A DNA stretch of 64,000 bases from Gemmatimonadota bacterium (GTDB lineage Bacteria > Gemmatimonadota > Gemmatimonadetes > Gemmatimonadales > GWC2-71-9), in the NCBI GenBank assembly GCA_009692115.1, contig SHZU01000005.1, forward strand, positions 62,001 to 126,000. The letters run 5' to 3'. The notes below the pieces were generated by a model. That model was not told the origin of the DNA and searched no databases. It was given only the letters and a program-made list of their open reading frames with translations. Below, piece after piece: positions 51,626 to 62,424 of the stretch. Within the stretch, counting starts at the first letter, position 1; the number at the start of each line of letters is the position of its first letter. The translations under genes were made by a program, and so were the position numbers.

Positions 51626-52109
51626 TCAAGGTCGGCGGCGCTTGGCCACCTCCTTCTTGGTTTCTTCGGGTCCTTGGGCTGCGGCCTTTTCAAGCCATTG
51701 GAGGCCGACACCGTCATCCTTGGGGATACCGCCCCGTCCCCGGGGTGGTCGAGCTGCGCGGCCTTGCTGAACCACTGCGCGGCTTCGTCTTCGCTCTTCT
51801 CGACCCCGCGGCCCTGCTCGTAGCGCTCGGCCAAGAGAGGCCACGCGTCGTCCACATTTCCTTCCGCGGCTTTCCGCATCAGGTTGGTGGCTTCGACCTC
51901 GTTCTGGATTACGCCGGTCCCAGCCCCGTACCTCAGGGCGAGCCGGAAGGCGGACTGCGGGTCGCCGCCGCCGCTGGCCTTGCGATACCAGTACGCGGTG
52001 GCGGAATCGGAAGCAGTCACGCCGGTGCCGCTCCGCAGATCATGCAGAACGCCGCTTCGGCAGGGAGGGGGTGGGCGCAGGAAGGGCACGCCTTGGTGAC
52101 GGTACTCAC
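51622..52109 (-). pseudogene. Frameshifted zinc-ribbon/Sel1 protein gene
   Basis: From GTG 52109 one frame gives a zinc ribbon, VTKACPSCAHPLPAEAAFCM then ICGAAPA, and stops at 52017-52019. The next frame gives Sel1 repeats (SATAYWYRKASGGGDPQSAF, EQGRGVEKSEDEAAQWFSKA). After the CCCC run at 51732-51735 coding moves to a third frame with IPKDDGVGLQWLEKAAAQGP, ending at 51626. Two frameshifts thus split a protein that resembles the kinase gene minus its kinase. It lies directly upstream of that kinase gene. Confidence 0.75.
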
Positions 52110-52294
52110 GCCACAAGTTTCCCAGGACAAAGAGAGTTCGGCAAGGGCCGAGGTTTCTGGACGTTGGCGGGGCCAACCGGTGAAATCCGGCGAGCTCGGC
52201 CGAAATCCTCACAATTCGCCCCAACCCGTTGTTGGGGTTATATTTACAGGCTATCAGTCACCAGCCACCTGTCACCCGTAACGGTAACACCAGT

Positions 52295-52861
52295 ATGGCA
52301 ATCATTGCGAGCAACATGCGGCGCGGTATGACCCTCATGTTCAACGGCGAACCGTGCCGGGTCCTCGATTTCCACCATCATACGCCGGGGAACCTCCGGG
52401 CGTTGGTCCAGGCAAAGCTTCGGAAGCTCAGGACCGGAATCCAGTTCGAGCACCGGTTTCGGGCAACGGATAGCCTTGAAATCGCGAGCATGGAGACGCA
52501 CGACCTGGATTTCATGTACAAGGCCGGCACGACCTACCATTTCATGAACTCGGAAAACTTCGACCAGCTCGAGGTCGAAGAGGAAGATTTGGGCGACACC
52601 GCCAAATGGATGACCGAGGGGATGAAGATCGTGGCGGAGTTTTTCGAAGGGCGTCCCATCGGGATTCAGATGCCGTCCGCTCTGACCCTCGAGGTAGTGG
52701 ACACGGCGCCGGTTATGAAAACCGCGACCAAAACCGCCTCGTCGAAGCCCGCGGTCCTCAATAACGGCATCACGGTCAACGTCCCGGAGTTCATCCAGAC
52801 CGGTGAGCGGATCCGGGTCAATCCCGAAACCGGCGAGTACTTGGACCGCGCCAAAGACTAA
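52295..52861 (+). CDS. efp: Elongation factor P, PGNLRA-loop subtype
   Basis: A 188-residue translation factor that frees ribosomes stalled on polyproline. Three OB-type domains are seen: N-terminal MAIIASNMRRGMTLMFNGEP, central METHDLDFMYKAGTTYHFMN and C-terminal ITVNVPEFIQTGERIRVNPE ending ETGEYLDRAKD. The tip loop reads TPGNLRALVQ: Asn33 replaces the Lys34 lysylated in E. coli, and Arg32-type rhamnosylation sites are absent. A strong terminator follows. Confidence 0.95.
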   Translation: MAIIASNMRRGMTLMFNGEPCRVLDFHHHTPGNLRALVQAKLRKLRTGIQFEHRFRATDSLEIASMETHDLDFMYKAGTTYHFMNSENFDQLEVEEEDLGDTAKWMTEGMKIVAEFFEGRPIGIQMPSALTLEVVDTAPVMKTATKTASSKPAVLNNGITVNVPEFIQTGERIRVNPETGEYLDRAKD

Positions 52862-52895
52862 GCCGGTCGATTAGAGCGGCCAACCATGCCGAACG

Positions 52896-52924
52896 AGGCG
52901 CCCCCCAACCGGGGCGCCTTTTTT
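52896..52924 (+). terminator. Rho-independent terminator after efp
   Basis: AGGCGCCCC (52896-52904) pairs with GGGGCGCCT (52911-52919) over six bases and is followed by a run of T. Confidence 0.92.
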
Positions 52925-52936
52925 ATTACCTTGAAA

Positions 52937-52973
52937 ATCTAGGCAATGAAACGTTTCTTATTGTTACCTAGAT
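52937..52973 (+). promoter_or_regulatory. Palindrome-rich candidate operator for the PadR locus
   Basis: ATCTAGG (52937-52943) and CCTAGAT (52967-52973) form inverted arms around GAAACGTTTC (52948-52957), itself a perfect palindrome. A TTGAAA hexamer at 52931 may be the -35 box. PadR genes are usually self-repressed, so this could be the binding site. Confidence 0.35.
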
Positions 52974-52987
52974 CAACGAGGTATATC

Positions 52988-53273
52988 GTGGCCCGATCGC
53001 AATCGGGCGAATTCCTCCAGGGCACCCTGGATGTCCTGATTCTGAAGACGGTGTCCTGGGGCCCGCGACACGGGTAGGCCATTGCTCGCTGGCTCGAGGA
53101 AACGACCGACGAAACCCTGGCAATCGAGGAGGGCTCGATGTATCCGGCGCTCTACCGCATGGAGCGGCGGGGGTGGATCGAAGCAGAGTGGGGTACTTCG
53201 GAGCTCGGGCGGTCGCCGATGAACTCGATTTCCATGTGGAGATGCGGACCTGTGAGCTCGTTGCCAGAGGCTT
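52988..53273 (+). pseudogene. PadR-family repressor, stopped and truncated
   Basis: From GTG 52988 the frame gives a PadR winged helix: [20 protein letters not shown], then [18 protein letters not shown], and [23 protein letters not shown] stands where family members have Tyr (HGYAIA). After GTSELGR (about 53210) family similarity stops, and the same DNA in another frame becomes the permease N-terminus. A deletion has joined the two genes. Confidence 0.8.
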
Positions 53274-54429
53274 AGGCCCGGACTCGGCCCGCGCCGAAGC
53301 AACCCGTCGTCTTGGGGTCGCCGCCGCGATGCGGCAAGAACTGACCAAGTTGGGGAAGGAGCGCGATCGAACCATGGGACGTACTGAGTGGTGGGGTGAG
53401 TTGGGGACCGATCTCCGGTTTGGGGTTCGGACTCTGCTCCGGCAACCTGGCTTCGCGGCCATGGCGGTCCTGGCGTTGGGACTGGGCATCGGCGCGACGA
53501 CTGCGATCTTCAGCGTGCTGAATACGGTGGTGCTCCAGCCGCTTCCGCTTCCCAACCCCGACCGGTTGGTCATGCTGTCCGAGGGGTGGCAGGGCCGTGC
53601 CGGGGGCGATGTTTCGATTGGGAATTACACCGATATCTCCCGCGACCAACACACCTTCAGCGCGCTCGGAGCCAGCTTCGGCGAGAGCTTCATCTTGACG
53701 GGATCCGATCGCCCGGAACGGATCCTCGGGGCTCGGGTCACCGCCTCGTACTTCCACGTCATGGGCGCGACGCCCCTCCATGGCCGGGTCTTTGGCGCCG
53801 AGGAAGACCAGCCAGGCCAGGCCCGAACAATCGTTCTTTCCCACCGGCTATGGACCCGCCGGTGTGGCGCTGAACCACGAGTGATCGGCCAAGCCCTGAC
53901 CCTCAACGCTGTTCCGCATACCGTCATCGGCGTGATGCCGCAGGACTTCGACCAGCTGGACAACGGCGAAGATCTCTGGACGCCGGCCGCGTTCACCCCC
54001 GCGCAGCAAGCGGAACATGACGGCCACTTTCTCAGGGTGTCCGGCCGGCTCAAGTACGGGATTACCCCAGAACAGGCCGCCGCCGATCTCACTCCGATCG
54101 CGGCCCGGTTGCGGGAGGCGTATCCCAACGACAATCACAGCTTGCGCCCGTTCGTGGTCCCGATGCTCGAATCGATTGTGGGTGATGCGCGGGGCCGGAT
54201 CGTGGTGTTGTTCGGCGCGGTCTCTCTGGTGCTGCTGATCGGTTGCGTCAACGTAGCCAACTTGCTGCTGGCTCGCGGAGCGGGCCGAACCCGGGAACTG
54301 GCTGTCCGAGCGGCGCTTGGCGCCGGGAGGGGTCGGGGATCGTCCGGCAGTTGTTCGCCGAGAACCTGGCCCTGGCTCTGGGGGCCTCGGTGGCGGGGAT
54401 TGCCGTCGCCCTCCTCGGCGTCCGGCTGA
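53173..54429 (+). CDS. ABC permease of the duplicated-orphan type, N-terminal half (frameshifted)
   Basis: The first half of an FtsX/MacB-like permease. After the shortened N-terminal helix region ([20 protein letters not shown]) comes membrane helix 1 ([20 protein letters not shown]), a periplasmic MacB-type domain (residues about 140-330) and helices around [20 protein letters not shown]. The natural coding ends at the GGGG run 54335-54338; beyond it the frame encodes [13 protein letters not shown] and is artefactual. The usual first 20-30 residues are lost in the fusion with PadR. Start is GTG. Confidence 0.75.
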   Translation: MDRSRVGYFGARAVADELDFHVEMRTCELVARGLGPDSARAEATRRLGVAAAMRQELTKLGKERDRTMGRTEWWGELGTDLRFGVRTLLRQPGFAAMAVLALGLGIGATTAIFSVLNTVVLQPLPLPNPDRLVMLSEGWQGRAGGDVSIGNYTDISRDQHTFSALGASFGESFILTGSDRPERILGARVTASYFHVMGATPLHGRVFGAEEDQPGQARTIVLSHRLWTRRCGAEPRVIGQALTLNAVPHTVIGVMPQDFDQLDNGEDLWTPAAFTPAQQAEHDGHFLRVSGRLKYGITPEQAAADLTPIAARLREAYPNDNHSLRPFVVPMLESIVGDARGRIVVLFGAVSLVLLIGCVNVANLLLARGAGRTRELAVRAALGAGRGRGSSGSCSPRTWPWLWGPRWRGLPSPSSASG

Positions 54430-55829
54430 TTGCCGCGGCCGCCCCCGACAACGTGCCCCGGTTGGACCAGCTGCGGCTTGATGTGGCCGGCGTCGGCTTC
54501 GCCTTGGCGGTCGCGGTCCTTTCGGCGTTGGTCTTTGGCCTGCTGCCGGCGGTTCGGACCGCGCGGCCGGATCTGTTCGCCGCCTTGCGGGAGGGCTCGC
54601 GCGGCGCGAGCGGCCGGAGTGGCGACTGGCTGAAACAGGGTCTGGTGGCGACCGAGGTGGGGCTCGCGATGTTGCTGCTGGTCGGCGCCGGTCTGTTGAT
54701 CCGCACCGCCATCAACTTGGGACGGCTGGACCCGGGGTTCGATCCGGTCGGGGTCCTCTCCGCCCAAGTGATGCTTCCCCGTGTCGGGTACGAGGACTGG
54801 GCCCGGGTCACCGCGACTTTCACCCAAATCGATGACGAACTCCGTCTCCGGCCCGGGGTTGTCTCTGCCGCGTTGGCCTCCCAGGTACCCATGGGCCCCG
54901 GCGGCGGTTCAAACGGATTGATTCCCGAGGGAAAGGCGATCGAGGGTCGAAACGCCATCCCGTCGCGGCTTCGGGTGGTGACGCCAGGCTATTTCGAGAC
55001 GATGCGGATTCGGCTGACGCGGGGTCGGGCGTTTACCGCGGAGGACCGGCGGGGCCGGCCCTTAGTCGTGATCGTGAGCGAAACGCTGGCCCAACGGGCC
55101 TTCCCGGGTCTCGATCCGATTGGGCGCCGGCTGGCGTGCTGCGAGGCCGACTCCACTGGAGGACCGGCCTGGAAGGAAATCATCGGCGTGGCCGGCGACG
55201 TGCGTTCAGCTGGGTTGGCCAGCGATGTCGATACCGAATTCTACTTGCCGATCGGCCAGGCGCCGCCGGATGCTTGGAGTTGGTTGCAACGGACGATGAC
55301 GATCGCGGTCCGGACCGCCGGCGAACCCGCGGGCGCCACGAGTCTCGTGGCGGACGCCGTTCGGGCAGTCGATCCATCGGTTCCGATCTTCCAGGTCGCA
55401 ACCATGGACCAACGAATCGGTCGGTCGGTGGCCGAGTCGCGGTTCAATACCCAGTTACTGACGGTTCTCGGAGTGCTCGGGCTCGGGCTTGCGGTGGTTG
55501 GGATCTACGGCGTCATCGCGTTTGTTGTGGCCCGCCGGACCCGGGAAATCGGGATTCGGGCCGCGCTCGGGGCCTCGCGGTCGTCGATTCGCGGCATGGT
55601 AGTTCGCCAGGGTCTGGCGCCGGTCTTGGTTGGTATCGCGCTCGGGACCATCGCGTCGCTGGCGGCCACCCGATTGTTGGCCGGTCAACTGCGGGGCGTC
55701 TCGGCCAACGACCCCCTGACTATCCTGGTTGTGGCGGCGGGCCTGGTGACGGTCGCGACCGGCGCGATGCTGATTCCGGCGGCCGCCGCGACCCGAATCG
55801 ACGCCACGGTGGCCATGCGGGCGGAATAG
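54336..55829 (+). CDS. ABC permease of the duplicated-orphan type, C-terminal half (frameshifted)
   Basis: Continuation of the same permease in the next frame: [40 protein letters not shown], then a second FtsX unit with [20 protein letters not shown] and a second periplasmic domain. It ends with [20 protein letters not shown] and [11 protein letters not shown]. One added G at 54335-54338 would fuse it to the N-terminal half as a single protein of about 885 residues. No ATPase gene is adjacent, as is usual for this family. Confidence 0.75.
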   Translation, partial: GIVRQLFAENLALALGASVAGIAVALLGVRLIAAAAPDNVPRLDQLRLDVAGVGFALAVAVLSALVFGLLPAVRTARPDLFAALREGSRGASGRSGDWLKQGLVATEVGLAMLLLVGAGLLIRTAINLGRLDPGFDPVGVLSAQVMLPRVGYEDWARVTATFTQIDDELRLRPGVVSAALASQVPMGPGGGSNGLIPEGKAIEGRNAIPSRLRVVTPGYFETMRIRLTRGRAFTAEDRRGRPLVVIVSETLAQRAFPGLDPIGRRLACCEADSTGGPAWKEIIGVAGDVRSAGLASDVDTEFYLPIGQAPPDAWSWLQRTMTIAVRTAGEPAGATSLVADAVRAVDPSVPIFQVATMDQRIGRSVAESRFNTQLLTVLGVLGLGLAVVGIYGVIAFVVARRTREIGIRAALGASRSSIRGMVVRQGLAPVLVGIALGTIASLAATRLLAGQLRGVSANDPLTILVVAAGLVTVATGAMLIPAAAATRIDATVAMRAE

Positions 55830-55854
55830 TCGGACCCGCCGTTAGCATCCAGGC

Positions 55855-56165
55855 ATGTTCTCAATCCCGCTCTTGGTCCAGGTGACCGCGGGCCCGGCCA
55901 ACGGATCCCGCGACAGCATCCCGTTCGGGCGGCTGGTCGGGCAGCTGTCCGAGTCGGGCGGCTACTTCGATACCGACAACCTGATCTCCAACGAGTCCTC
56001 GTATCTCCATGTCATCGGCTCGATCAAGGCGCTCGGCGAGCGGGGCGGGGCCTATCTTGGCGTGGCGCCCGACAAACCATGGAGAGCGAAAATCAACACC
56101 CGCATCCTTGCGGCCGTGGCATCACTGGCGATGGGGCTTGGATGTGGAGGGACTGAGCCGAGCCC

Positions 56166-56169
<4 letters not shown>
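55855..56169 (+). pseudogene. N-terminal fragment of a conserved hypothetical, fused to a lipoprotein start
   Basis: A 104-codon frame. Residues 25-72 (LVGQLSESGGYFDTDNLISN, ESSYLHVIGSIKALGERGGA) match the beginning of a widespread hypothetical family in which YxGVGPDQNFSYI would follow. Here the match breaks at YLGVAPDKPW. The last 25 residues (INTRILAAVASLAMGLGCGG, TEPSP) look like a lipoprotein signal peptide from another gene, then a stop. It is a deletion fusion, probably non-functional. Confidence 0.65.
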
Positions 56170-57656
<1,487 letters not shown>

Positions 57657-57672
57657 GTCTGGATCCTGTGGG

Positions 57673-58620
57673 TTAGTGAAGTTTTTCGGCCGAAGCAACG
57701 AACAGCAGCGGCCCTTTGATGTTTGATCGTGGGGGCAGGGGCCGGTAGGTGAGCCCGGTGAGTCCGGCGTTCTGACACCAGCCGGCGACGGCGTGGCGGT
57801 CGAAGCCCAGCCATTGATGCCCCATGGACTCCCGATACTCGGCCCGCTCGTGCGGCATCATGTCGGCGATGATGATCCGGCCGCCCGGTTTGACCACTCG
57901 GCCGACCTCCGCAATGGCCCGGGCCGGCTCGCCCAGATGATGGAGCACCAACACGATCATCGCGAGGTCGAGGTGGTTGCTTTCGATCGGGAGCGACTCG
58001 AGGGCGCCCTGGCGGACCTCGACGTTGGGGAGGGCCCGGACTCTGGCCGTCAAGCTTTTCAGCATCGCGGAAGACTCGTCGACGGCGATGACCCGTCCAA
58101 CCATCGGCGCCAGGTTGGCGGTGAGCTGGCCGGTGCCCGCGCCGAGGTCGCCCACGACCCAATCACTGCCCAACAGGCCGGCCAGGGCGAGCCATTCGAT
58201 ACCGGTGCCGAAGAGTTCAGCCCGGAGTTTGTCCCATTGACCGGCGCTGGTTGCGAAGAAGGCCTGGCTCCGATCGTGGCGCTCGGAGAGCACGCCCTTG
58301 ATGCGCTCGGCGTCGCGGACAGCGGCGGGGGTCCCGCCAAATTGCTCCTTGACCACCAACCACAGCCGCCTGGCGCCAGGGTCGAGATCGCGGCCGGCCA
58401 TCCGGTACCAGTTGCTGGTGCCGTTGGCCCGGCTGGTGATCCATCCCTCGTTGGCCAGGACCTTGAGATGACGGCTGACGGTTGATTGCGGAAGTTGGAG
58501 AGCGGCCCTGAGGTCGTTGACCGCAAGCTCCTGCTGCTCGAGCGCCAACAAAAGCCGGCACCGAATGGGGTCGGAGAGGGCGACCAAGCGGTCGAAGAGG
58601 GCCGCGGTTTCAGTGATCAT
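57673..58620 (-). CDS. ArsR-type regulator fused to a SAM-dependent methyltransferase
   Basis: A 315-residue two-domain protein. Residues 1-95 are an ArsR winged helix ([40 protein letters not shown]). Residues 130-300 are a class I methyltransferase: [20 protein letters not shown] (motif I), [11 protein letters not shown] and [20 protein letters not shown]. Such fusions often precede ahcY and sense the SAM/SAH balance, so a role in methionine-cycle control is likely. It overlaps a palindromic element at its start codon. Confidence 0.9.
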   Translation of the reverse strand: MITETAALFDRLVALSDPIRCRLLLALEQQELAVNDLRAALQLPQSTVSRHLKVLANEGWITSRANGTSNWYRMAGRDLDPGARRLWLVVKEQFGGTPAAVRDAERIKGVLSERHDRSQAFFATSAGQWDKLRAELFGTGIEWLALAGLLGSDWVVGDLGAGTGQLTANLAPMVGRVIAVDESSAMLKSLTARVRALPNVEVRQGALESLPIESNHLDLAMIVLVLHHLGEPARAIAEVGRVVKPGGRIIIADMMPHERAEYRESMGHQWLGFDRHAVAGWCQNAGLTGLTYRPLPPRSNIKGPLLFVASAEKLH

Positions 58621-58634
58621 CCGTATATCCGGAT
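58619..58634 (-). promoter_or_regulatory. Near-palindrome at the ArsR-methyltransferase start codon
   Basis: On the minus strand ATCCGGATATACGGAT reads ATCCG-N6-CGGAT and covers the bases just before and into the ATG at 58620. Position and symmetry fit autorepression by the ArsR domain. Confidence 0.35.
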
Positions 58635-58754
58635 CAAATGTTTATACTCGGGAGCCGGATGTCAAGTGCCAGGTCGGCTATTCTCCAGGTAGCGCTATAT
58701 AAGTCATTGTTAAATATAGAGTTGCAACAGTTTCTCGAGGCCGACAGGTCGGCT

Positions 58755-60143
58755 TTAAGGACCCTTTGGCCTCCGGGTGTGCCAATCCGTTTCGCGTTGA
58801 TAGGCTGCGCCGATCCCCAGGATCGTTTCCTCGTGGCCGGACCCCGCCACCAATTGCATTGCGATCGGAAGCCCGGTCCTGCTGAAGCCACACGGCAGCG
58901 CGAGGGCGGGAACACCGGTCATGTTCTGGGGCGCGTTGTACCGGCAGAACGCCTCGGACAGCGGCGTCTCGACCCCGGCCACCGGCACCGATTGAGTTCC
59001 GATCTTGGGCGGTGCCACCGGCAGCACCGCCCCGACCAAACAGTCGACTTCCTGGAACAGGTTGGCGTAGGCGGTCAGCAGCTCGAGCCGACGTTCTTCG
59101 GCCTGGACATACTGGAGCGCCGACAACTGGTATCCGCCCTCCAGGCGGGACTTGAGGATCGGCCCATAGCCGTCCGGATTCCGGCGGAGTAACTCATCGT
59201 GATAGGCGATGGCCTCCGCGAGCACGATGACCCGGGATGCCTCAAGGGCCGGCTCGAGTTCCGGGATCTCCACGCTCACCAGCGAGGCCCCCCGTCGAGC
59301 CAAGAGCTTGAGGGCGGTTTCAATCGCGGTACCGATGTCGTGATCGGCGTCGCGAATCAAATACTCGCAGACCGCGACCTTCTTCCGGCCCGGTTTTCGG
59401 TCGACCGCGGCCAGCACCGCCTTGGCTCGGCGGGTGCTCCCCGTCATGACGCCGAACAGGAGGGCAACGTCTTCGACCGATCGTGCCATGGGCCCGATGT
59501 GATCGAGGGTCGCCGCTAGCGGAAAGACGCCATCGGTCGGGATGGTTCCGTACGTGGGTTTGAGCCCGACGATGCCACAGCAGGCCGAGGGGATCCGAAT
59601 CGACCCCCGGGTGTCGGTCCCGACCGAGCCGAGCCCCATGCCGGTGGCGACCGCGACGGCCGACCCGCCGCTCGACCCGCCGGCAACCCGGGTCGGGTCC
59701 CAGGGGTTCCGGACCGGACCGAAGTGTTCGTTGACCGACGTGACGCCGAGCGCCACCTCGTGGAGATTGGCCTTGCCGATGACGATGGCTCCGGCCCGAC
59801 GGAGACGGCCGATAGCGGGCGCATCCGGTCCAGCGGGGAGCCCGCTCGGAATGACCCGCGAACCGAGGCTGGTTGGGGCATCGATCGTGACGATCAGGTC
59901 CTTCACCGAGATGGGGATGCCGGCCAAGACCCCGCCCCGGCCTGTACGGACCCTCCGACCGGCCTTGATGGCGGCAGCCCGGGCCGAATCGGCGGTGACG
60001 GTGATAAAGGCCCCCAACCGGGCATTGCCGGCTTCGATGCGGGCCAGCGAGTCGTTCACGAGGTCCACCGGCGACAACTTGCCTCGGGCGATGAGGCGGA
60101 CCGACTCGCGGATCGTGGGCTGGCTCTGGGAGTTGTCTGCCAT
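58755..60143 (-). CDS. Amidase-signature-family hydrolase
   Basis: A 462-residue amidase. The Ser-cisSer-Lys triad is visible: Lys in GIPISVKDLIVT, cis-Ser in VAGGSSGGSAVAVATGMGLG and the nucleophile in VGTDTRGSIRIPSACCGIVG. The residue before the nucleophile Gly-Ser is Arg where most members have Gly. GatA-like partners (GatB, GatC) are not adjacent, so it is more likely a general amidase than a tRNA amidotransferase. I used ATG 60143; a longer frame to 60500 is unlikely. Confidence 0.9.
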   Translation of the reverse strand: MADNSQSQPTIRESVRLIARGKLSPVDLVNDSLARIEAGNARLGAFITVTADSARAAAIKAGRRVRTGRGGVLAGIPISVKDLIVTIDAPTSLGSRVIPSGLPAGPDAPAIGRLRRAGAIVIGKANLHEVALGVTSVNEHFGPVRNPWDPTRVAGGSSGGSAVAVATGMGLGSVGTDTRGSIRIPSACCGIVGLKPTYGTIPTDGVFPLAATLDHIGPMARSVEDVALLFGVMTGSTRRAKAVLAAVDRKPGRKKVAVCEYLIRDADHDIGTAIETALKLLARRGASLVSVEIPELEPALEASRVIVLAEAIAYHDELLRRNPDGYGPILKSRLEGGYQLSALQYVQAEERRLELLTAYANLFQEVDCLVGAVLPVAPPKIGTQSVPVAGVETPLSEAFCRYNAPQNMTGVPALALPCGFSRTGLPIAMQLVAGSGHEETILGIGAAYQRETDWHTRRPKGP

Positions 60144-60279
60144 TGGTGGGACCGGTGCTTGAGGGAACCGAATCTTAACCAGTCCGTAGGGGTTTCCAGG
60201 GCCGAACCATGTCATATTGGAGCCGGCCCGGGGCCTGTGGACCGAGGCCATCTCATTGAACTTCGGGAGAGCGACCGAG

Positions 60280-60816
60280 ATGACGATCCGTCGATGGTTA
60301 GGAGTGGCAGTGCTCGTGGGAATCTGGGCTCCGGCCGGCGGGCTTGCGGCCCAAGAACGACGCCCCGACGATCCGCCGGCGGAAAAAAAGGAAAAGAAAA
60401 AAGACCTCATGCTCAAGCTCGACGACAAACTCAAATTCATGGCCGGCTGTTGGCAGGGGCCGATCGATCGGGAAACGATGGTCGAGGAGATCTGGACCAC
60501 CCCGACTGAGAATCTGATGACGTCGACGACTCGCTATATCCGGAAGGACCGGGCCACTTCGTTCGAGTTCAGCCGTATCATGTCCACCGATTCTTCGGTG
60601 ACATTTTCCGCGTCGACCGAAGGCAAGCCCTTCGACGAGTACCAGATGATTCAGGTGGTGGATGAGTACGTGGTGTTCGAGAACACCAAGAAAACCTTTC
60701 CGCAGCGGATCAGTTACCGTCTCGCATCCGACGGCAACTTGATTCCGCGCAACGAAGGGGAGGGGCAGCCGGCGATCGAGGTCCGGTTCAAGAAAGTGAA
60801 GTGTCCGGGAGTCTGA
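60280..60816 (+). CDS. Exported DUF6265-type protein
   Basis: A 178-residue secreted protein. A signal peptide (MTIRRWLGVAVLVGIWAPAG, ending LAAQ) is followed by a lysine-rich linker and a beta-barrel-like domain beginning LKFMAGCWQGPIDRETMVEE and IWTTPTENLMTSTTRYIRKD, as in DUF6265 (a calycin-like fold). Function is unknown. I used ATG 60280, since the signal peptide begins there. It is divergent from the amidase and converges on the serine hydrolase gene. Confidence 0.8.
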   Translation: MTIRRWLGVAVLVGIWAPAGGLAAQERRPDDPPAEKKEKKKDLMLKLDDKLKFMAGCWQGPIDRETMVEEIWTTPTENLMTSTTRYIRKDRATSFEFSRIMSTDSSVTFSASTEGKPFDEYQMIQVVDEYVVFENTKKTFPQRISYRLASDGNLIPRNEGEGQPAIEVRFKKVKCPGV

Positions 60817-60828
60817 ACGGCGAATCCC

Positions 60829-62424
60829 TTATCGGCAGACGGGCAACGGAGCTAGCGTGTCGCCCGGTTTCATCGCGGCCACCTCGAGGAACTGGACGGT
60901 GGCCGGCTCGGTTGGGGCCAGGGTGATCGAGATTCGGAGGTCACTCTTGGTGCACCGCATTCGCCACCGACCCCGCAGTGCGTTTTCCACCACGAACTCT
61001 CCCTCGGGCCGACACCCTTCGCCGGCTTCGGCGCGGACTCGCTCAAACATGGTCCGTCGCCGGTCTTTGGACTCGTCGAGATAGAGATTCATGGCGGCCA
61101 GGCTGTCGGCCAGGACCGGGCTCCAGTTGGTGACCAAACGGGAGACCTGGGCTCGGCGCTCGATCAGGACCGGGGCCGGCTCCGGTCCTCGCGGCACCAG
61201 CCCGCCGGTCTGGGACAGCAACGTCAGCGCCTCTTCCGCTACACCTCCCCAGCCCGTGTACGTCAGGTTGCCGAGGGCCACGATGCCTACGCCATACTCG
61301 GGCAGCCAGCGCATCAGCGAGCCAAACCCCGGGAGACCGCCGCCGTGAGCAATCGAGATTCGAAATAGGCAGGTCTGGCGAACGCCAAGCCCGTACCCGT
61401 AGCCGCCGGCGTCCAAGGCTGCGAGGCCAGTCTCAAGCGGCTCGGCGTCGACATATCGGGTCACCTGTTGCATTTCCCTGAGGGACGACCGGCGTAATGG
61501 CCCGGTCTCCGTCCCATCCCGAGCCGGCCAGGCATCGAGCATGAAGCCGACCCAGCGGCCCAGGTCGCTGATCGATGTCAGCATCCCGCCCATCGGACCA
61601 AAGGCTCCGTCAGGCAACTGAGGTTCCTCGAGCCATCCGTTGTCCTGGCGACGATAGCCGCGGGCCAGGCGCGCCGCGGGCACCGTGGCGGCTTCGAGTG
61701 TGGTGACTTGCATCCCGAGCGGTCGGAGGACCTTCTCCTGCAGGTACCGCGGGTAGGGCATTCCGGAGACGTTGGCGACGATCCGGCCCAGAATGGCAAA
61801 CCCGAAATTCGAGTATTCGTACGAGGTACCGGGTGCGGTCGAGAACGGAATCCCGCTCTTCATCATTCTGGCCATGTCGTCGTTCGTCGCCGAGAGTTGC
61901 TGGTCGCCCCAGGGGTTATCCTCGGGAAAACCGGCCGAGTGCGACAACAACTGGCGAATCGTGAGCTTTGGGGAGTCCGTGGTCGGATACCGGAGCTTGG
62001 CCAACTCAGGCACATACCGTTCCGCGGGGTCCTCCAGCGACAGTTTGCCGGCGTCCCGAAGCTGAAGAATCGACACGGCGGCAAAACTCTTGCTCATCGA
62101 AGCGATCCGAAACACCGTCGACGTGTCCACCAGTGAGCGGGAGGCCAACTCCCGATATCCGGCGACGTTCATGTGAACCACTTTCCCGTCGACGACGATC
62201 CCATAGCCGATGCCCGGAACGTGGGTCCGCTCGGCAAACCCGAGCATGATGCGATCGATCGCGGGAAACGCGGTCCGAAGCTTGGCCAGCCGGTCCGGAT
62301 CGGCAAACCGTGCCGGTGGCGCCATGCTGCTGGTCGGCGATTGGGCGGCGGCGGGGTTCGATGCGATGACAACGGCTCCGCACCAGACGGCGAACAGTAC
62401 GCGATTGGACATGAGGTTTACCAT
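60829..62424 (-). CDS. Secreted serine hydrolase, beta-lactamase family
   Basis: A 531-residue secreted protein with a signal peptide ending NPAAAQ. The class C/PBP-type motifs are SxxK in FRIASMSKSFAAVSILQL, YSN in YEYSNFGFAILGR and HGGGLPGFGSL as the KTG-box equivalent. The 110-residue C-terminal domain is beta-rich and not recognised. The start overlaps the stop of the upstream gene by seven bases; ATG 62412 is an alternative. Likely an esterase or peptidase of cell-wall or peptide substrates. Confidence 0.9.
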   Translation of the reverse strand: MVNLMSNRVLFAVWCGAVVIASNPAAAQSPTSSMAPPARFADPDRLAKLRTAFPAIDRIMLGFAERTHVPGIGYGIVVDGKVVHMNVAGYRELASRSLVDTSTVFRIASMSKSFAAVSILQLRDAGKLSLEDPAERYVPELAKLRYPTTDSPKLTIRQLLSHSAGFPEDNPWGDQQLSATNDDMARMMKSGIPFSTAPGTSYEYSNFGFAILGRIVANVSGMPYPRYLQEKVLRPLGMQVTTLEAATVPAARLARGYRRQDNGWLEEPQLPDGAFGPMGGMLTSISDLGRWVGFMLDAWPARDGTETGPLRRSSLREMQQVTRYVDAEPLETGLAALDAGGYGYGLGVRQTCLFRISIAHGGGLPGFGSLMRWLPEYGVGIVALGNLTYTGWGGVAEEALTLLSQTGGLVPRGPEPAPVLIERRAQVSRLVTNWSPVLADSLAAMNLYLDESKDRRRTMFERVRAEAGEGCRPEGEFVVENALRGRWRMRCTKSDLRISITLAPTEPATVQFLEVAAMKPGDTLAPLPVCR

